From Silene conica (lineage: Eukaryota > Streptophyta > Magnoliopsida > Caryophyllales > Caryophyllaceae): 64,000 bases of DNA. Position numbers and translations under genes: made by a program. The notes under the pieces are model-generated. The model searched no databases. It saw only the letters and a list, made by a program, of their open reading frames with translations, and was not told the origin of the DNA. The stretch covers positions 33,175,501-33,239,500 of the forward strand of contig CM055315.2 of NCBI GenBank assembly GCA_029255685.2. Direction: 5' to 3'. Positions 19,197-29,727 of this stretch are shown in pieces; within the stretch, counting starts at the first letter, position 1, and every line of letters starts with the position of its first letter.

Positions 19197-19367
19197 TGGT
19201 CATGTTGTTGAGCTCTTCAATGCTTGTGGTCGTGTAGTGTGTGCACGATTAATAAGTTTGAGCATGATTAATAATTTATCATAAATGAAGTTTGTAGATT
19301 GAATTTTATACTCCGTAATAGGTACAAGTTTTGAAAATATGGTATGTAATCGGTATTGTTTCTAACT

Positions 19368-19776
19368 TAACTTCAAATTTGTTACTAAACGTTGTTCATA
19401 AATTGCTGACTTAAGCTTGTATGCTGTTTGAGCGTGGTTATTTAACTTCAAATTTGTTAATAAATCGGGATTCCTCGTAATAAACAAGACTCTCTATAAA
19501 ATTGATGGTCACCTAACTAATGTTGATTGCTGATGTAAATATATTATCAAATGACTTGATAATATGATAATATCACAGTAGGATTAGATCCGAATCCAAA
19601 ATGATTTGACCAAAGAATGTTATACAGACATTAACGGAGCATTACGAGTTTCTGTCAGTATACATGGATATGAGATGAACATATTATTAGTTGTAAAAAA
19701 TGTGTATTTCTACAAGATATCTAAAATATTTACAGATATTTTACAACTAATACATGTATTTTATTCCGACTATTAA
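19368..19776 (+). repeat. Left copy of a 409-bp direct repeat around the Harbinger fragment
   Basis: Identical in length to 21967-22375 at an offset of 2599 bp, with one mismatch seen. It ends with TAA, the Harbinger target. Inside it and at the start of the right copy is a smaller duplicated segment around GAGCGTGGTTATTTAACTTC. Confidence 0.95.
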
Positions 19777-21953
19777 GGGGGTGTTTGGTTGGGGTATTTG
19801 GAATGGATTGGAATGGATTTCATCCATTCCGGTGTTTGGTTGGGCCTTTTTGGAATGAAGTTTGATACCCAAGGGGTTCTAAATCCATTCCAAACCCTTG
19901 TAATCCCATACCCATGCCTCATCCCTGGATTCTAAATCCATTCCACCCCATCCAAACCCTAAAATTATAGAAAACAGAAAAGAAAAAAAAAGTAACGTGC
20001 TTCTTCATTGATATCCCTTGAAACTCCATTGTTAAGGTATGCCAATTATTCTTTATTTTTATTTTTCTCATTTGATTAATGCTTATGTAAAAACTGTTCC
20101 TGATTGACGATTTTTCTACTTTTTTTTTTCTGAAAATATTTTCTCGTTCGAGCTATTTCTCTGTAATATTCTTGCTATCTTAACGTTATACAAGCGTCAG
20201 GTTCTCGTCACAATGCATATGTATGTGATGAGCTCTTCCAGAAAGGGTCTTTTTTTGTTCCAGTAAAAAGGAAATGTCCCAACCTTACTTTAGCTATGAT
20301 AGTTGCACCGAAACATTGTGACATGTGCTTCTCGAGACGCCTTCCAAATACTGCAAATTATAGGATTTGGTATCAAAAATTGAGATGTAGGAGGGAAATA
20401 CTGCAAATTATACTTTATAATGTAATTGAATTAACAAAAGTCACCATGAATTAATATTCTGAATCATATAAGCGGCATTTTTAAGTATTAGCTCTACGAT
20501 GTACCTTGCTTACTAGGATCTGAATTAACAAAAGTCACCATGAATTAATATTCTGATGTACCATTAGTTTGGTAGATATATTGAGAATAGTATACTATTA
20601 TATAGTCAACCATAAACAACCGATTTTTTCATGGTTAAACAATACTTGACCTTCAATTAGGAGAGTAGCATAAGTCAGTATTATTATAGCACCCTTGCAA
20701 CGGATAATCATTATTCGATTTTTTCATTTGTCTTATAGTTAATGTATATGTTTCAGAAATGCCTCCCTCTCAATTGACCTTATTAAGGAGAAGGAAGAAG
20801 AAGCAAATTGAGTTGTTACTGACTATTTTGGTTGTGATTAATATAGTCATTATTCTATATCTAATGTTGTGTATGATGGGCATGACTATCCGTAGAATTG
20901 AGCATCCACGATATAGTAATGATGAAAAAAGGCGTCTTAGGCAAAGGCACTTGCATACACTAATCAAGCATAGTGATATAATTTGTAAGAGCGAACTTCG
21001 TGTGAATCGAAGGACATTTTACGTGCTTTGTGAGATGGTTAGAGATATTGGAGACTTGAAGGAAACTCGAAATATGTCACTAGAGGAAATTGTTGCCATG
21101 TTTTTATATACTTTGGCACATCATTTTAAAAATAGAACGATAGGAAATCATTTCTTTAGAAGTGGAGAAAGTGTGAGTAGAAACTTTCATCGTTGTCTCC
21201 TTGCTGTACTAAAATTACATAGTCACTTACTTAAAAAGCCAAAGCCTATAACGGAAGAATGCGAAGACGGTAGATGGAAATATTTTTAGGTATTATAATT
21301 TATTTAATCGAATACATTATTTTTTTTAAAGACTATTAACTATTAATTCTAAATAATAAGCCGGTTCACATATACTTGTTGTTTTGTAGAACTGTTTAGG
21401 AGCCTTAGATGGCACATACATTAGTGTACAAGTTCCAAGTGAGGATCGACCAAGATATCGAACAAGGAAGGGTTCAATTGCTATGAATGTGTTAGGTGTA
21501 TGCAATCCATTTATGGAGTTTATATATGTTCAACCTGGTTGGGAAGGATCTGCTCATGATGGTCGTGTCCTTCGAGATGCTATTAGTAAGCCTCATGGTT
21601 TAAAGGTTCCCCAAGGTAATAAAACTAAATAAAGAAGCTAATACAAAAATAAATAACTATATATTCAGATGTAAATTGAAATAACTTTTTATTTTTTTTA
21701 ATAAATTGAAGGTTCATATTACTTGGTTGATGCGGGGTATACAAATTGTGAGGGTTTTTTAGCACCATATAGAGGTCACAGGTATCACCTCAAGGAGTGG
21801 GGGGATCGACAACCAGTGAGTGCAGAAGAGTATTTCAACATGAGACATTCGAAAGCTAGAAATGTTATTGAAAGATGTTTTGGATTATTAAAAGGGAGAT
21901 GGGGTATCCTTAGGTCCCCTTCTTTCTTTTCGGTAAGAACTCAAGGCTGACTT
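19777..21953 (+). mobile_element. PIF/Harbinger transposon, 3' end missing
   Basis: Starts GGGGGTGTTTGGTT right after a TAA target and contains a transposase gene. Sequence breaks off after the transposase glutamate region and changes at about 21954 into a copy of the left flank. The matching right terminal repeat is absent. The 980 bp before the transposase hold no clear second (Myb-like) frame, which autonomous members carry. Confidence 0.88.
20759..21953 (+). pseudogene. PIF/Harbinger transposase (DDE, HARBI1/ALP1-like), broken
   Basis: Three exons: 20759-21289, 21390-21615 and 21712-21953, with introns bounded by GT and AG (the GT after AAG at 21616, AG before 21390 and 21712). Exon 1 has a basic N-terminus and a helix-turn-helix-like region (about residues 80-150). 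Exon 2 carries the first catalytic aspartate in GALDGT. Exon 3 has the second in LVDAGY and the glutamate in VIERCFGLLKGRW. Harbinger transposases cut at TAA targets. Two defects: exon 1 ends WKYF followed by TAG where the family has lysine, and the protein is truncated soon after the glutamate. It lies inside the MULE. Confidence 0.85.
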
Positions 21954-21966
21954 AAGCGTGGTTATT

Positions 21967-22375
21967 TAACTTCAAATTTGTTACTAAACGTTGTTCATAA
22001 ATTGCTGACTTAAGCTTGTATGCTGTTTGAGCGTGGTTATTTAACTTCAAATTTGTTAGTAAATCGGGATTCCTCGTAATAAACAAGACTCTCTATAAAA
22101 TTGATGGTCACCTAACTAATGTTGATTGCTGATGTAAATATATTATCAAATGACTTGATAATATGATAATATCACAGTAGGATTAGATCCGAATCCAAAA
22201 TGATTTGACCAAAGAATGTTATACAGACATTAACGGAGCATTACGAGTTTCTGTCAGTATACATGGATATGAGATGAACATATTATTAGTTGTAAAAAAT
22301 GTGTATTTCTACAAGATATCTAAAATATTTACAGATATTTTACAACTAATACATGTATTTTATTCCGACTATTAA
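21967..22375 (+). repeat. Right copy of the 409-bp direct repeat
   Basis: Copy of 19368-19776, joined directly to the broken transposase. Beyond its TAA the sequence continues ATGCATTTGAATC, which is probably the original right flank of the Harbinger insertion. Confidence 0.95.
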
Positions 22376-22499
22376 ATGCATTTGAATCTCTATAGATGTT
22401 AATGCGCTATACAGATACGACATTCCCATGGTGGTACGAACAAATGACCATGAACCATGCTCTGGTGAAGTACTCACAGTGAATCAGAAGAAATCAATC

Positions 22500-22780
22500 T
22501 GCAAGAAGTTAATGCTCTAGAAGAAGAGATACTGCTAAGCCTAGTAGCCCCACGACCTACACCTGTAGGCAAGGTGATGTTTTGGATCCTTTACAAGCAG
22601 ACCTCTGATCAAGTCTTTGCTTGGCAGCAAAGCTTACAGAAGGGACTCGGGGAATTTCAGGGGATGACCCGCAATGTTGAATAGAGTAGCGCGATTACTT
22701 TGGCCTTTGAAAGGTGTTCTACCAAACAATAGTTCATAGAGGAAAATGCCAAACGTCCACCAATCGACAACACTGCCGTG
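22500..22780 (-). pseudogene. Captured AGC-VIII kinase fragment (D6PK-like)
   Basis: On the minus strand it translates to a kinase subdomain VIII-XI segment: [20 protein letters not shown], then [10 protein letters not shown], then, after a frameshift near 22640, KDLIRGLLVKDPKHRLAYRC. This pattern is typical of plant AGC-VIII kinases such as the D6 protein kinases that phosphorylate PIN auxin carriers. The RGAT segment that follows is degenerate. Only part of one exon is present, with no catalytic loop, so it is not a functional kinase. It is a transduplicated host fragment inside the MULE. Confidence 0.85.
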
Positions 22781-23050
22781 TCAAATGTCAATGCTGCTGC
22801 ACTTGTCAATCTGAACTAATAAGCAAGCAAAACACATTCAACTAAAAATTTAAACATCCCTAACCTTGATGGATAAATTTCAAAGAGCATTGGCTTCACC
22901 AAAAAACCTCACATATAAGACATCACAGAGGATGGTTTTAACACGTAACCTCACAAATGGCACATCAAACACCCCTGTTCATAAAATGCATTCAAAAAAT
23001 TGTGTCCAATTGTTTACATACTACCTACTGAAAAAGCATTACAAACGTGG

Positions 23051-23557
23051 TATTTGAGGCAAACAAATAATACAATCATAAAAATTCCCAAATACTAAAA
23101 CTAGGGTTTATATTAACCCAGAATTAAGAGCAATCAAAGCTTAAAAAGATTGGTACCTTCTAGAAATAAAAGAATGAATATGTATATGATCGATGATGAG
23201 GTTGCATAGTGATGTTGTAGAAGCAATCAAGGATACTAATTGAGCATTATGATGGAGATGTTCTTTATTCTGGGTTTTCATTGTTTTCAATCGTGAGTTA
23301 AGAGTTGGGTGAAGAGGCAAATCAAGGGTTTTATTTTTTATGAGTTAGCATTTGTTAGTTTAGAAGTTTAGTTAAACTGATTTGTTAGTTTAGTTAGTAA
23401 TTGAGTCGGGAAATGAGTGAAAATATGAACGGAAGTGAAATACGGTGTGACTTTGTATATATACGCTCTAATGTAGGTGGTATTTTGTAATAAATGAAAT
23501 ACAGGGTGGTAATTTGTAAAATACCGTAAATACTAGGTGGTTATTACCAATTTTCAC
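23051..23557 (-). repeat. Right terminal inverted repeat of the MULE
   Basis: 507 bp matching the left repeat in inverse orientation, ending CCAATTTTCAC at the 9-bp target duplication. Confidence 0.92.
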
Positions 23558-23566
23558 TAAAAATTA

Positions 23567-24529
23567 AGGTATATTTGGTTAAATTCAAGTGTTTGGCCTA
23601 AGTTACTTGTTTTAGTTTTTTCTTTCATTTATTGTTGTATAAATATATTTTCCATCAGAATAGAAATATAGAATCAATCATAGATAAATGAAATATCTAC
23701 AATTATACTATATTGTAATTTATGTTCTAAGACCGTTGTATAGAGATTACTTTAAAAGTCATCATTTTATGTCATTCTATGTTAAAAAATGACAAGTTTT
23801 TTTTATTTTTTATAAAGTGACTAATTAATATTACTAGTCACTTTTTAACAAAAAAATATATTTACTATTTATCATAAAATGATCACTTTGTTTCTCTCGC
23901 AGTCTCGCTCCATACAATGGTGACGCACAATAATTACCGTAATTAGAACAGTCTAATTTATTGTGAATTTGGTTTACGCATAAAGAACTTGACCATTTTT
24001 TTGTTTTTTTAAATCTTTTCATGATACTTGTGATATTATATAATTAGTATCCATTCTTGAAATACAAGATTATAAATATGTATTTTATTATATGTATAAT
24101 GTTACAAATTAACATAAAAGATCATAAATTTTGTTTATTAACAAATATTGACAAAAGTAAAAAATAATAATTTCGGTAACAAACGTCATGATGTCTTTAT
24201 ATAATAATTTACCTAAAAAAATGTAGCATATGTCATAAGAGAAACATGAAAAAGGAAGTTATTTTTGTTGATTTTGGAATAAATAGAAACAAAAATATCA
24301 AATTGTTGCTTCCTTTGTTTAGGTGAAAATATTATAAATTGTTGAAAATAAAGATGAATAAGTGTCAGGGGAAAAATAAACATAACAAATATGTCAAAAC
24401 TAACATTAAGGGGAATATAACTCATTATCTCATGACTAGAAGTATCAAACATTTATCAACTAAGCCACTCAATTAAGTTGATAATAATAAACATACATAA
24501 ATATATTTATAATAACCCTGGCCTATGGC
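23567..24529. other. Intergenic, nothing recognised
   Basis: Very AT-rich. Short minus-strand frames at 23834-24022 and 24213-24452 have no recognisable domain. Confidence 0.6.
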
Positions 24530-24537
24530 CCCGCGAC

Positions 24538-25043
24538 CAGGGCCGTCCCTGACATTCTAGGGGCCCTGTGCGAAACTGAAAAAATAGGCCCTATTATATT
24601 AATAGACACCTATGTTAAATATGAATATAAGGAATATTTTTAAAAATATAAACAATTTTGGTTAAAAAAAAGCAAACGAGACCCAACAGGTATGTTATAA
24701 ATTAAATTGTGCTTTCAAAATATGCAAGAGGGCTTCATTGGCATGTTGGATAACTAACTGTTCATAGTTCTACGTAGTTGGCGTGGGTTCGATTCTCACT
24801 AACACCCACTCTTTCTCATTTTTAAATGAAAAATCAAACTTCAAAATGATGTCTAGGGGAATCGAGCACATGATCTGAATTCTAAAGTGAGAATTCTACC
24901 ACTTTGAAACCGCTAACAAGTTGTTAAAATGGCACTAACAAATATATATTAGAGTTGTTACGTAACTGGGTCGTATATTGGGCCCTCTAAAATTGGGGGC
25001 CCTGTACGACCGCACGGGTTGAACACCCCCTGAGCCGGCCCTG
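24538..25043. mobile_element. hAT-type MITE (CAGGGCCG ends)
   Basis: A 506-bp element starting CAGGGCCGTCCCTGAC and ending in the inverse of CAGGGCCGGCTCAGGG, with a perfect 8-bp target duplication CCCGCGAC (24530-24537, 25044-25051). CAGGG ends with 8-bp duplications are typical hAT. No transposase inside. Confidence 0.92.
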
Positions 25044-25051
25044 CCCGCGAC

Positions 25052-25494
25052 CCAGCTCTAACTTCGTCATTGGGTCCACATTCTTATTTTCAACCAATGA
25101 GATAAATAGTTTTCACCTTTTTAAAAGCAAGCCACGTAGTTTAACAAAAGTACAATACTTGAGATCGAGTTACACATAAATTTCCAACTCCAACGACAAT
25201 CTACATGTAAATAATTTTGCAAATATTGCAATCAAGTTCGTAAATATAGATCATTATTGGAGATGATTTAATGTCAATTGCGAAGGAGTTTTACGTAAAT
25301 CCTGTGATATGTTGATATTAGTAAATTGATTATTAGGATTAGATTTGAATTTATATTATTTAGGCTAAAATGTTCGAGGTACGATTAGGTGAAGGTTGAG
25401 TCTGATCACTAATATCGATTCAGATGTGCTTTGAGTTATAGTATATATGGAGTATATTATTGAGTTGATGGTCAATTAATTGACTTAACATTCA
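25052..25494. other. Intergenic, nothing recognised
   Basis: AT-rich sequence between the hAT MITE and the SINE, without a gene. Confidence 0.6.
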
Positions 25495-25510
25495 TTACAA
25501 ATTGGAAATT

Positions 25511-25729
25511 GTTTTTCGATGACGAGTAAGTTTGATCCTCCCCGGCACGCACTAATTCCATGCTATCCATACGTACCATGTAAGCTCAATCCACGTACGG
25601 GGTTACCCCTCACTGGAAGACATGTGGTCAAGTCTCATCATCTAGGGAGTTTCGAACCCACGACCCCGCAGTCCATTCTTTGGATGTTTTGAGGGAACCC
25701 GGATCTCCACTAGACCAAAAGCACTTGGT
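25511..25729 (-). mobile_element. tRNA-derived SINE
   Basis: A 219-bp element on the minus strand with pol III promoter boxes: box A TGGTCTAGTGGA (25706-25717) and box B GGGTTCGAAAC (25649-25659). Its 3' end is a short A-rich tail. A perfect 16-bp target duplication TTACAAATTGGAAATT lies at 25495-25510 and 25730-25745. Duplication length and boxes identify an integrated SINE, not a tRNA gene. It depends on a LINE reverse transcriptase supplied in trans. Confidence 0.9.
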
Positions 25730-25832
25730 TTACAAATTGGAAATTTTATATTGCATCACAATATTTATTGTCTTTTTATGTTGTGCTAACATAGTTCTTT
25801 GGGTATTGTGGCATGTCAATTCTCAAGGAAAT

Positions 25833-26325
25833 TGTTGAAGCAAGTGTCCTTCACAGTTAGTGCGACTATAACATAAATCTCGTACATGATCACAAAAGGA
25901 TACTTTGTATATTTATCAACTAATTAACGTGAATCAGTAACGGTTGGTTTTGCTAGAAGTTTGATGTTACTGTCATACAGATGACGGTGATTAGTTGGTC
26001 CCTATCGGTCACACATATAAGATGGTTCCAAGAAATGTGATTATATACTGATATATTACATATATGTCTAAATTGACTAAATATTAGTCATGGAAATAAT
26101 ACGAATAATTATTTATACGATTAAATGATTATTAGGAAAAATGAATTAAAATGTTAATTCTAAATAAATATAAATATTATATTTATAATTTTTAATATGC
26201 GATATTAAAATTAATTAATTATACGATAATTAATTATATTCTTCTGTCATATTTATACATGTTAAATTATAATATTAGATAATCAAGAGTAGCTTTCATG
26301 TAAGAGAAAGAGTTAGTGGGTACAG
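25833..26325 (+). mobile_element. Diverged Copia LTR fragment
   Basis: Starts TGTTGAAGCAAGTGTCCTTC and follows the Copia LTRs at 26707 and 35768 through the CAGTTAGT block, the AATAACGGTTGGCT-like block and the GTCCCTATAC-like block. It is much more diverged, and has no intact right end or polypurine tract. Confidence 0.7.
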
Positions 26326-26328
26326 AAT

Positions 26329-26586
26329 TTAAATCAACCATTTATACATATTCTTCCTACGATGACCTTCAAGAATCACATTGCTAGTCCCTTCAATTAT
26401 TATGCGACATAGATCGGAATGAAAAACTACTTTGTTAACTTTATCACATAATTGAGATATGCTTATCAAGTTGTGCTTATTAAGACCACTTACAAGGTAC
26501 ACGTCACTAATAGCATGAGCTGAGGATATACCAATCTTACCAATACCAATTACCTTCCCTTTCTTGTTGTCTCCAAAGGTAACCTT
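26329..26586 (-). pseudogene. Copia polyprotein fragment (protease to pre-integrase)
   Basis: Minus-strand frame of about 86 codons including KGKVIGIGKIG and HNLISISQLC, typical of the segment between protease and the integrase zinc finger in Copia polyproteins. It is cut at its upstream end by the CACTA terminus at 26587. Its sequence is unlike the two large Copia elements, so it belongs to another Copia lineage. Confidence 0.75.
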
Positions 26587-26706
26587 CACTAGTAGAAGAA
26601 AACCCTATAGCGGCGGTGGCAAATGGCCTTTTTACGGCAGTTCTTACCATTTTTGGGTGCGTCGTATTTCGCGGCGTCGTTTAGCCTTTGCGACGGTTGT
26701 ACTACC
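26587..26706 (+). mobile_element. CACTA (En/Spm) transposon terminus
   Basis: Starts CACTAGTAGAAGAAAACCC inside the older Copia fragment, as CACTA elements do, followed by subterminal GCGGCGG and CGACGGTT words. It is interrupted at 26707 by the Copia element and resumes at 36744. The opposite terminus was not found. Confidence 0.75.
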
Positions 26707-27709
26707 TGTTGGGGCTGGTGTCCTTGACAGTTAGTACAATGACTTATTAAATCTCTTAAAGGATCCCAAGGGCATACTTTGGTATTATTATCAGTTGATC
26801 CACGTTTATCAATAACGGTTGGCTTGCTAGATAAGTTTGACGTTATTGTCATACAGATGGCGGTGATCAACGGGTCCCTATACGTCACACCTATAGGACA
26901 CGTTTGAGAGATGTGAAGGTATGAAAATACAGTCACATTTATGCTGAATACGACTAAACAGTTAGTCAGAGGTATTGACTATTAAATTAGTCAATAAGAT
27001 GTTGAGATAATTTTTTAAAACGGATTAAATAATTTTAGCTAATACGGATTACATGATTAATTCGTAAATTAAGTATAAACGGTTATATTTAATTAAATAT
27101 TGAATTCGTGTATTAATATAAGCAGTTATATTAATTGAGCTAATTATACAATATTGTATTTTTTATCAGACCATTATTAATGTATCGACTGCATTAATAT
27201 CTGATAACATGTATACGATTTATAATTAAAACCCGCGGATTATATTTTAGCTTTAGGGTCGAATCACGCAAGAGAATAAGGTAAGAGTGGAAAGCCCACT
27301 CTCACCCTAGTCCATTTCGGCCGGCCGTGAGAGTTACAAAAGGAGAAGAACTCTCCTTTTGTCAGACTACTGAAACTGGTAATTCACTTTTACAAGAATT
27401 AGGGTTTTGAGAGCAGCTTTCTCCCAAAACCTAGATCTCACATCTGAAAACTAGCTCACAAAAACTCTCCCCATATTGCAAGGCAATTGGAGAGCATTTC
27501 TAGCACACGCGGCATCATTTCAGACGGGTCTTGGGTGCAAGTTATAAGAGGGAATTTCTATTAATTCCTGTTCTTAGGCCATTCGCGCAAAGACCTAAGG
27601 TTGTACTCTCTACCTTTCGTTTATGTTTTCATCTTATGACTATATTCACATGTAAACTTTTCGTTATAATCCTGTAATTTTAAGGGTGAATATACGGAAA
27701 TTCCCCACA
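26707..27709 (+). repeat. 5' LTR of Copia element 1
   Basis: 1003 bp. The 3' LTR is 976 bp; part of the difference is a deletion near 36070 relative to 27010-27050. Several substitutions are visible, so the element is clearly older than the Tekay insertion. Confidence 0.93.
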
Positions 27710-27711
27710 AG

Positions 27712-27723
27712 TGGTATCAGAGC
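27712..27723 (+). other. Primer-binding site, initiator Met tRNA
   Basis: TGGTATCAGAGC, 2 nt after the 5' LTR. Confidence 0.93.
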
Positions 27724-27983
27724 CAAAGCCATGAAAATTTTACAATTGTGTTTTTCATAAGATGTTTCAAAATCGAAATTTTAATCCCGTTTGATGTCTC
27801 GGCCGTGTGCCTCTTTAATGTGAGAAATCGATCTTGTTTTTCGATTTTGATTTGCATATTGTTGATTAATCAATATTTTTAACAATATGTAAATCAATTG
27901 TTGGTGTTTGTTGTTGATTTACACATATTAAATCAAGAATAAATACATGTTTTGTTTTTATTAATAGCAGCGTTTGTAGGATT

Positions 27984-28391
27984 CTACGAACGGGCGTATT
28001 TCTACTCGTTCGTAGTCTTCCTCTGCTACCCATCACTCGATCGAGCACTTTTTGGCTCGATCGAGCAGTTTTTAAAGCAACCCGTCACTCGATCGAGCAC
28101 TTTTTGGCTCGATCGAGCATTTTGGATTCTACGAACGAGCGAATTACTACTCGTTCGTAGTCTGCCTCGATAACCCGTCACTCGATCGAGACTTTCTGTA
28201 CTCGATCGAGTGACACTGTTCCTCGATCGATCACATTTTCTTTCGATCGAGCAGTTTTCTGGATATTTTTATTTTTCTGAAAATTTTGGTTTCTGGAATT
28301 CGTTTTGGTTCGATCGAGTACCTGTACTACTCGATCGAGCTAACCCGTCTGTCAAAGTGACTCGATCGAGTACTGTAGTGACTCGATCGAG
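27984..28391 (+). repeat. Leader array of CTCGATCGAG palindromes
   Basis: About twelve copies (three imperfect) of the 10-bp palindrome CTCGATCGAG, starting at 28036, 28056, 28088, 28108, 28181, 28201, 28222, 28242, 28309, 28330, 28361 and 28382. Neighbours are mostly 20 or 21 bp apart. Two hairpins CTACGAACG/CGTTCGTAG (27984-28015, 28129-28160) are interspersed. The related element on the minus strand has a different palindrome in the same leader region (45792-46170). Confidence 0.92.
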
Positions 28392-29727
28392 CAACCATGT
28401 TTTGGCAGAATTTCGAAAATAAATTTTTTTATTTTGTTTTCTTTTGGCCCATGGTAATATACTATATACGGAAATAGTATATTAACTTTTGTGAAACGGT
28501 TCACACTCGATAGATACATATTATTTTAAAACGGTTTAAAATAATGGATTATAAGTTTATTAAGATTAATCTGACTAAAACGGTTTAATCACATAATTTT
28601 AATCTCGTAAGGTGGTTTGGTAAAATTTATTAAACATAATTACAGAATTATGTCACGAATGAATTTGTTTTAGTTGATGCATTTTATTTATCGTCTATTG
28701 AATGCTAATGAATGCTTTTTATAACGTATTTAATTTTTGCAAACGGTTGTAACTTAGTGTGGCCTTAGAAGATTGTGTTTACGTAATGATGGAACATAGT
28801 CTTGGTTGTAATTTTGAGATCTCGCATCTCCGTTTTGTTTTTCCCTTGTAATTACTTTTGTATTTAAATTAGAATGTAAATAGGTTTATATTTGTAATTT
28901 AAATTAGTTATTTTGTGAAGACCAAAGACGGAGACCGGATGCTCAATCCCGCTGCAAAGTCCAAGATGGAACATCAAGACAAGCTTCTGGGGTCCAACGG
29001 TGGATTCCAAGTTGTTTTAATGTTTATTTTGGTAGGATAGGCCACACTAGGACTTTTATTTACGTTTATTGCTTTCTTTTATGCTTTCATCGATAATAGT
29101 TTGCATCATATTCCGCCTAAAACCAAACCACCTATTACATGCCTGAAAACTTACTCATGTAGAGGTCGCGCGTTAGTTTTCTATGACATACAGATGTCAA
29201 TTGTCAATGATTAAGTCATCACTTAATTTTGTTCATTCACGCAAATGCTAGATTTTAGATCACTTAAAATGAATAAAAACAAGTTGATGGGGTCTTCCTC
29301 GTATAACCAAAAATTGAGATTAGTCTTTATAAATCAGACTCCCATGAATCCCTTCTTCGTCGGTAGGAATACTATGACCCCTTCTACGCGGGTAAGTGGG
29401 AACAGATGATTTATTTTATCTCAACATCGTGGTCACTAGATACTATCTAGCGACTATGGTGGACTTAAAGATGAGATTTACGGAAATCTATCGACCAAGA
29501 GTTCTAACGGTAGAACTAGCCAAGCGGTTGGCTTATCAATTTACGGAAATTGAGTCTTGGGATCGTTTATATAATTCTTGAGGGAGATCAATTATATAAA
29601 TGCATGAGTCTACGAGTTTAAATTCAATTTAAAATAGACTTAAATCACAACGACGAGTTGCTTATATCGTTTTGTTTTATCTTCTTTTCAGTGTAGAACA
29701 CGAACAAATTTAAACTGCTAATAACAA
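28392..29727 (+). other. Untranslated leader of Copia element 1
   Basis: About 1.3 kb between the palindrome array and gag. Much of it is shared with the leader of the minus-strand copy (44459-45790), for example the GGTAGGATAGGCCACACTAG and CCTCGTATAACCAAAAATTG stretches. No frame of note, so its conservation is not coding. Confidence 0.8.

Larger units (their letters stand above)
17767..23557. mobile_element. Non-autonomous Mutator-like element (Pack-MULE type)
   Basis: A 5791-bp element beginning GTGAAAATTGGTAATAACC and ending in its inverse, with a perfect 9-bp target duplication TAAAAATTA (17758-17766, 23558-23566). Nine-base duplications and long inverted repeats mark the Mutator superfamily. 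The inverted repeats are long (right 23051-23557; left 17767-18694 with an extra 423 bp). No MULE transposase is present. The interior carries a kinase gene fragment, another possible exon, and a truncated PIF/Harbinger transposon, so it is a gene-capturing element later invaded by another transposon. Confidence 0.92.

Noticed and set aside
25649-25717. Possible tRNA gene on the minus strand
   Set aside because: Boxes A and B are present, but there is no cloverleaf of tRNA length, and the unit is bounded by a 16-bp target duplication; it is a SINE.
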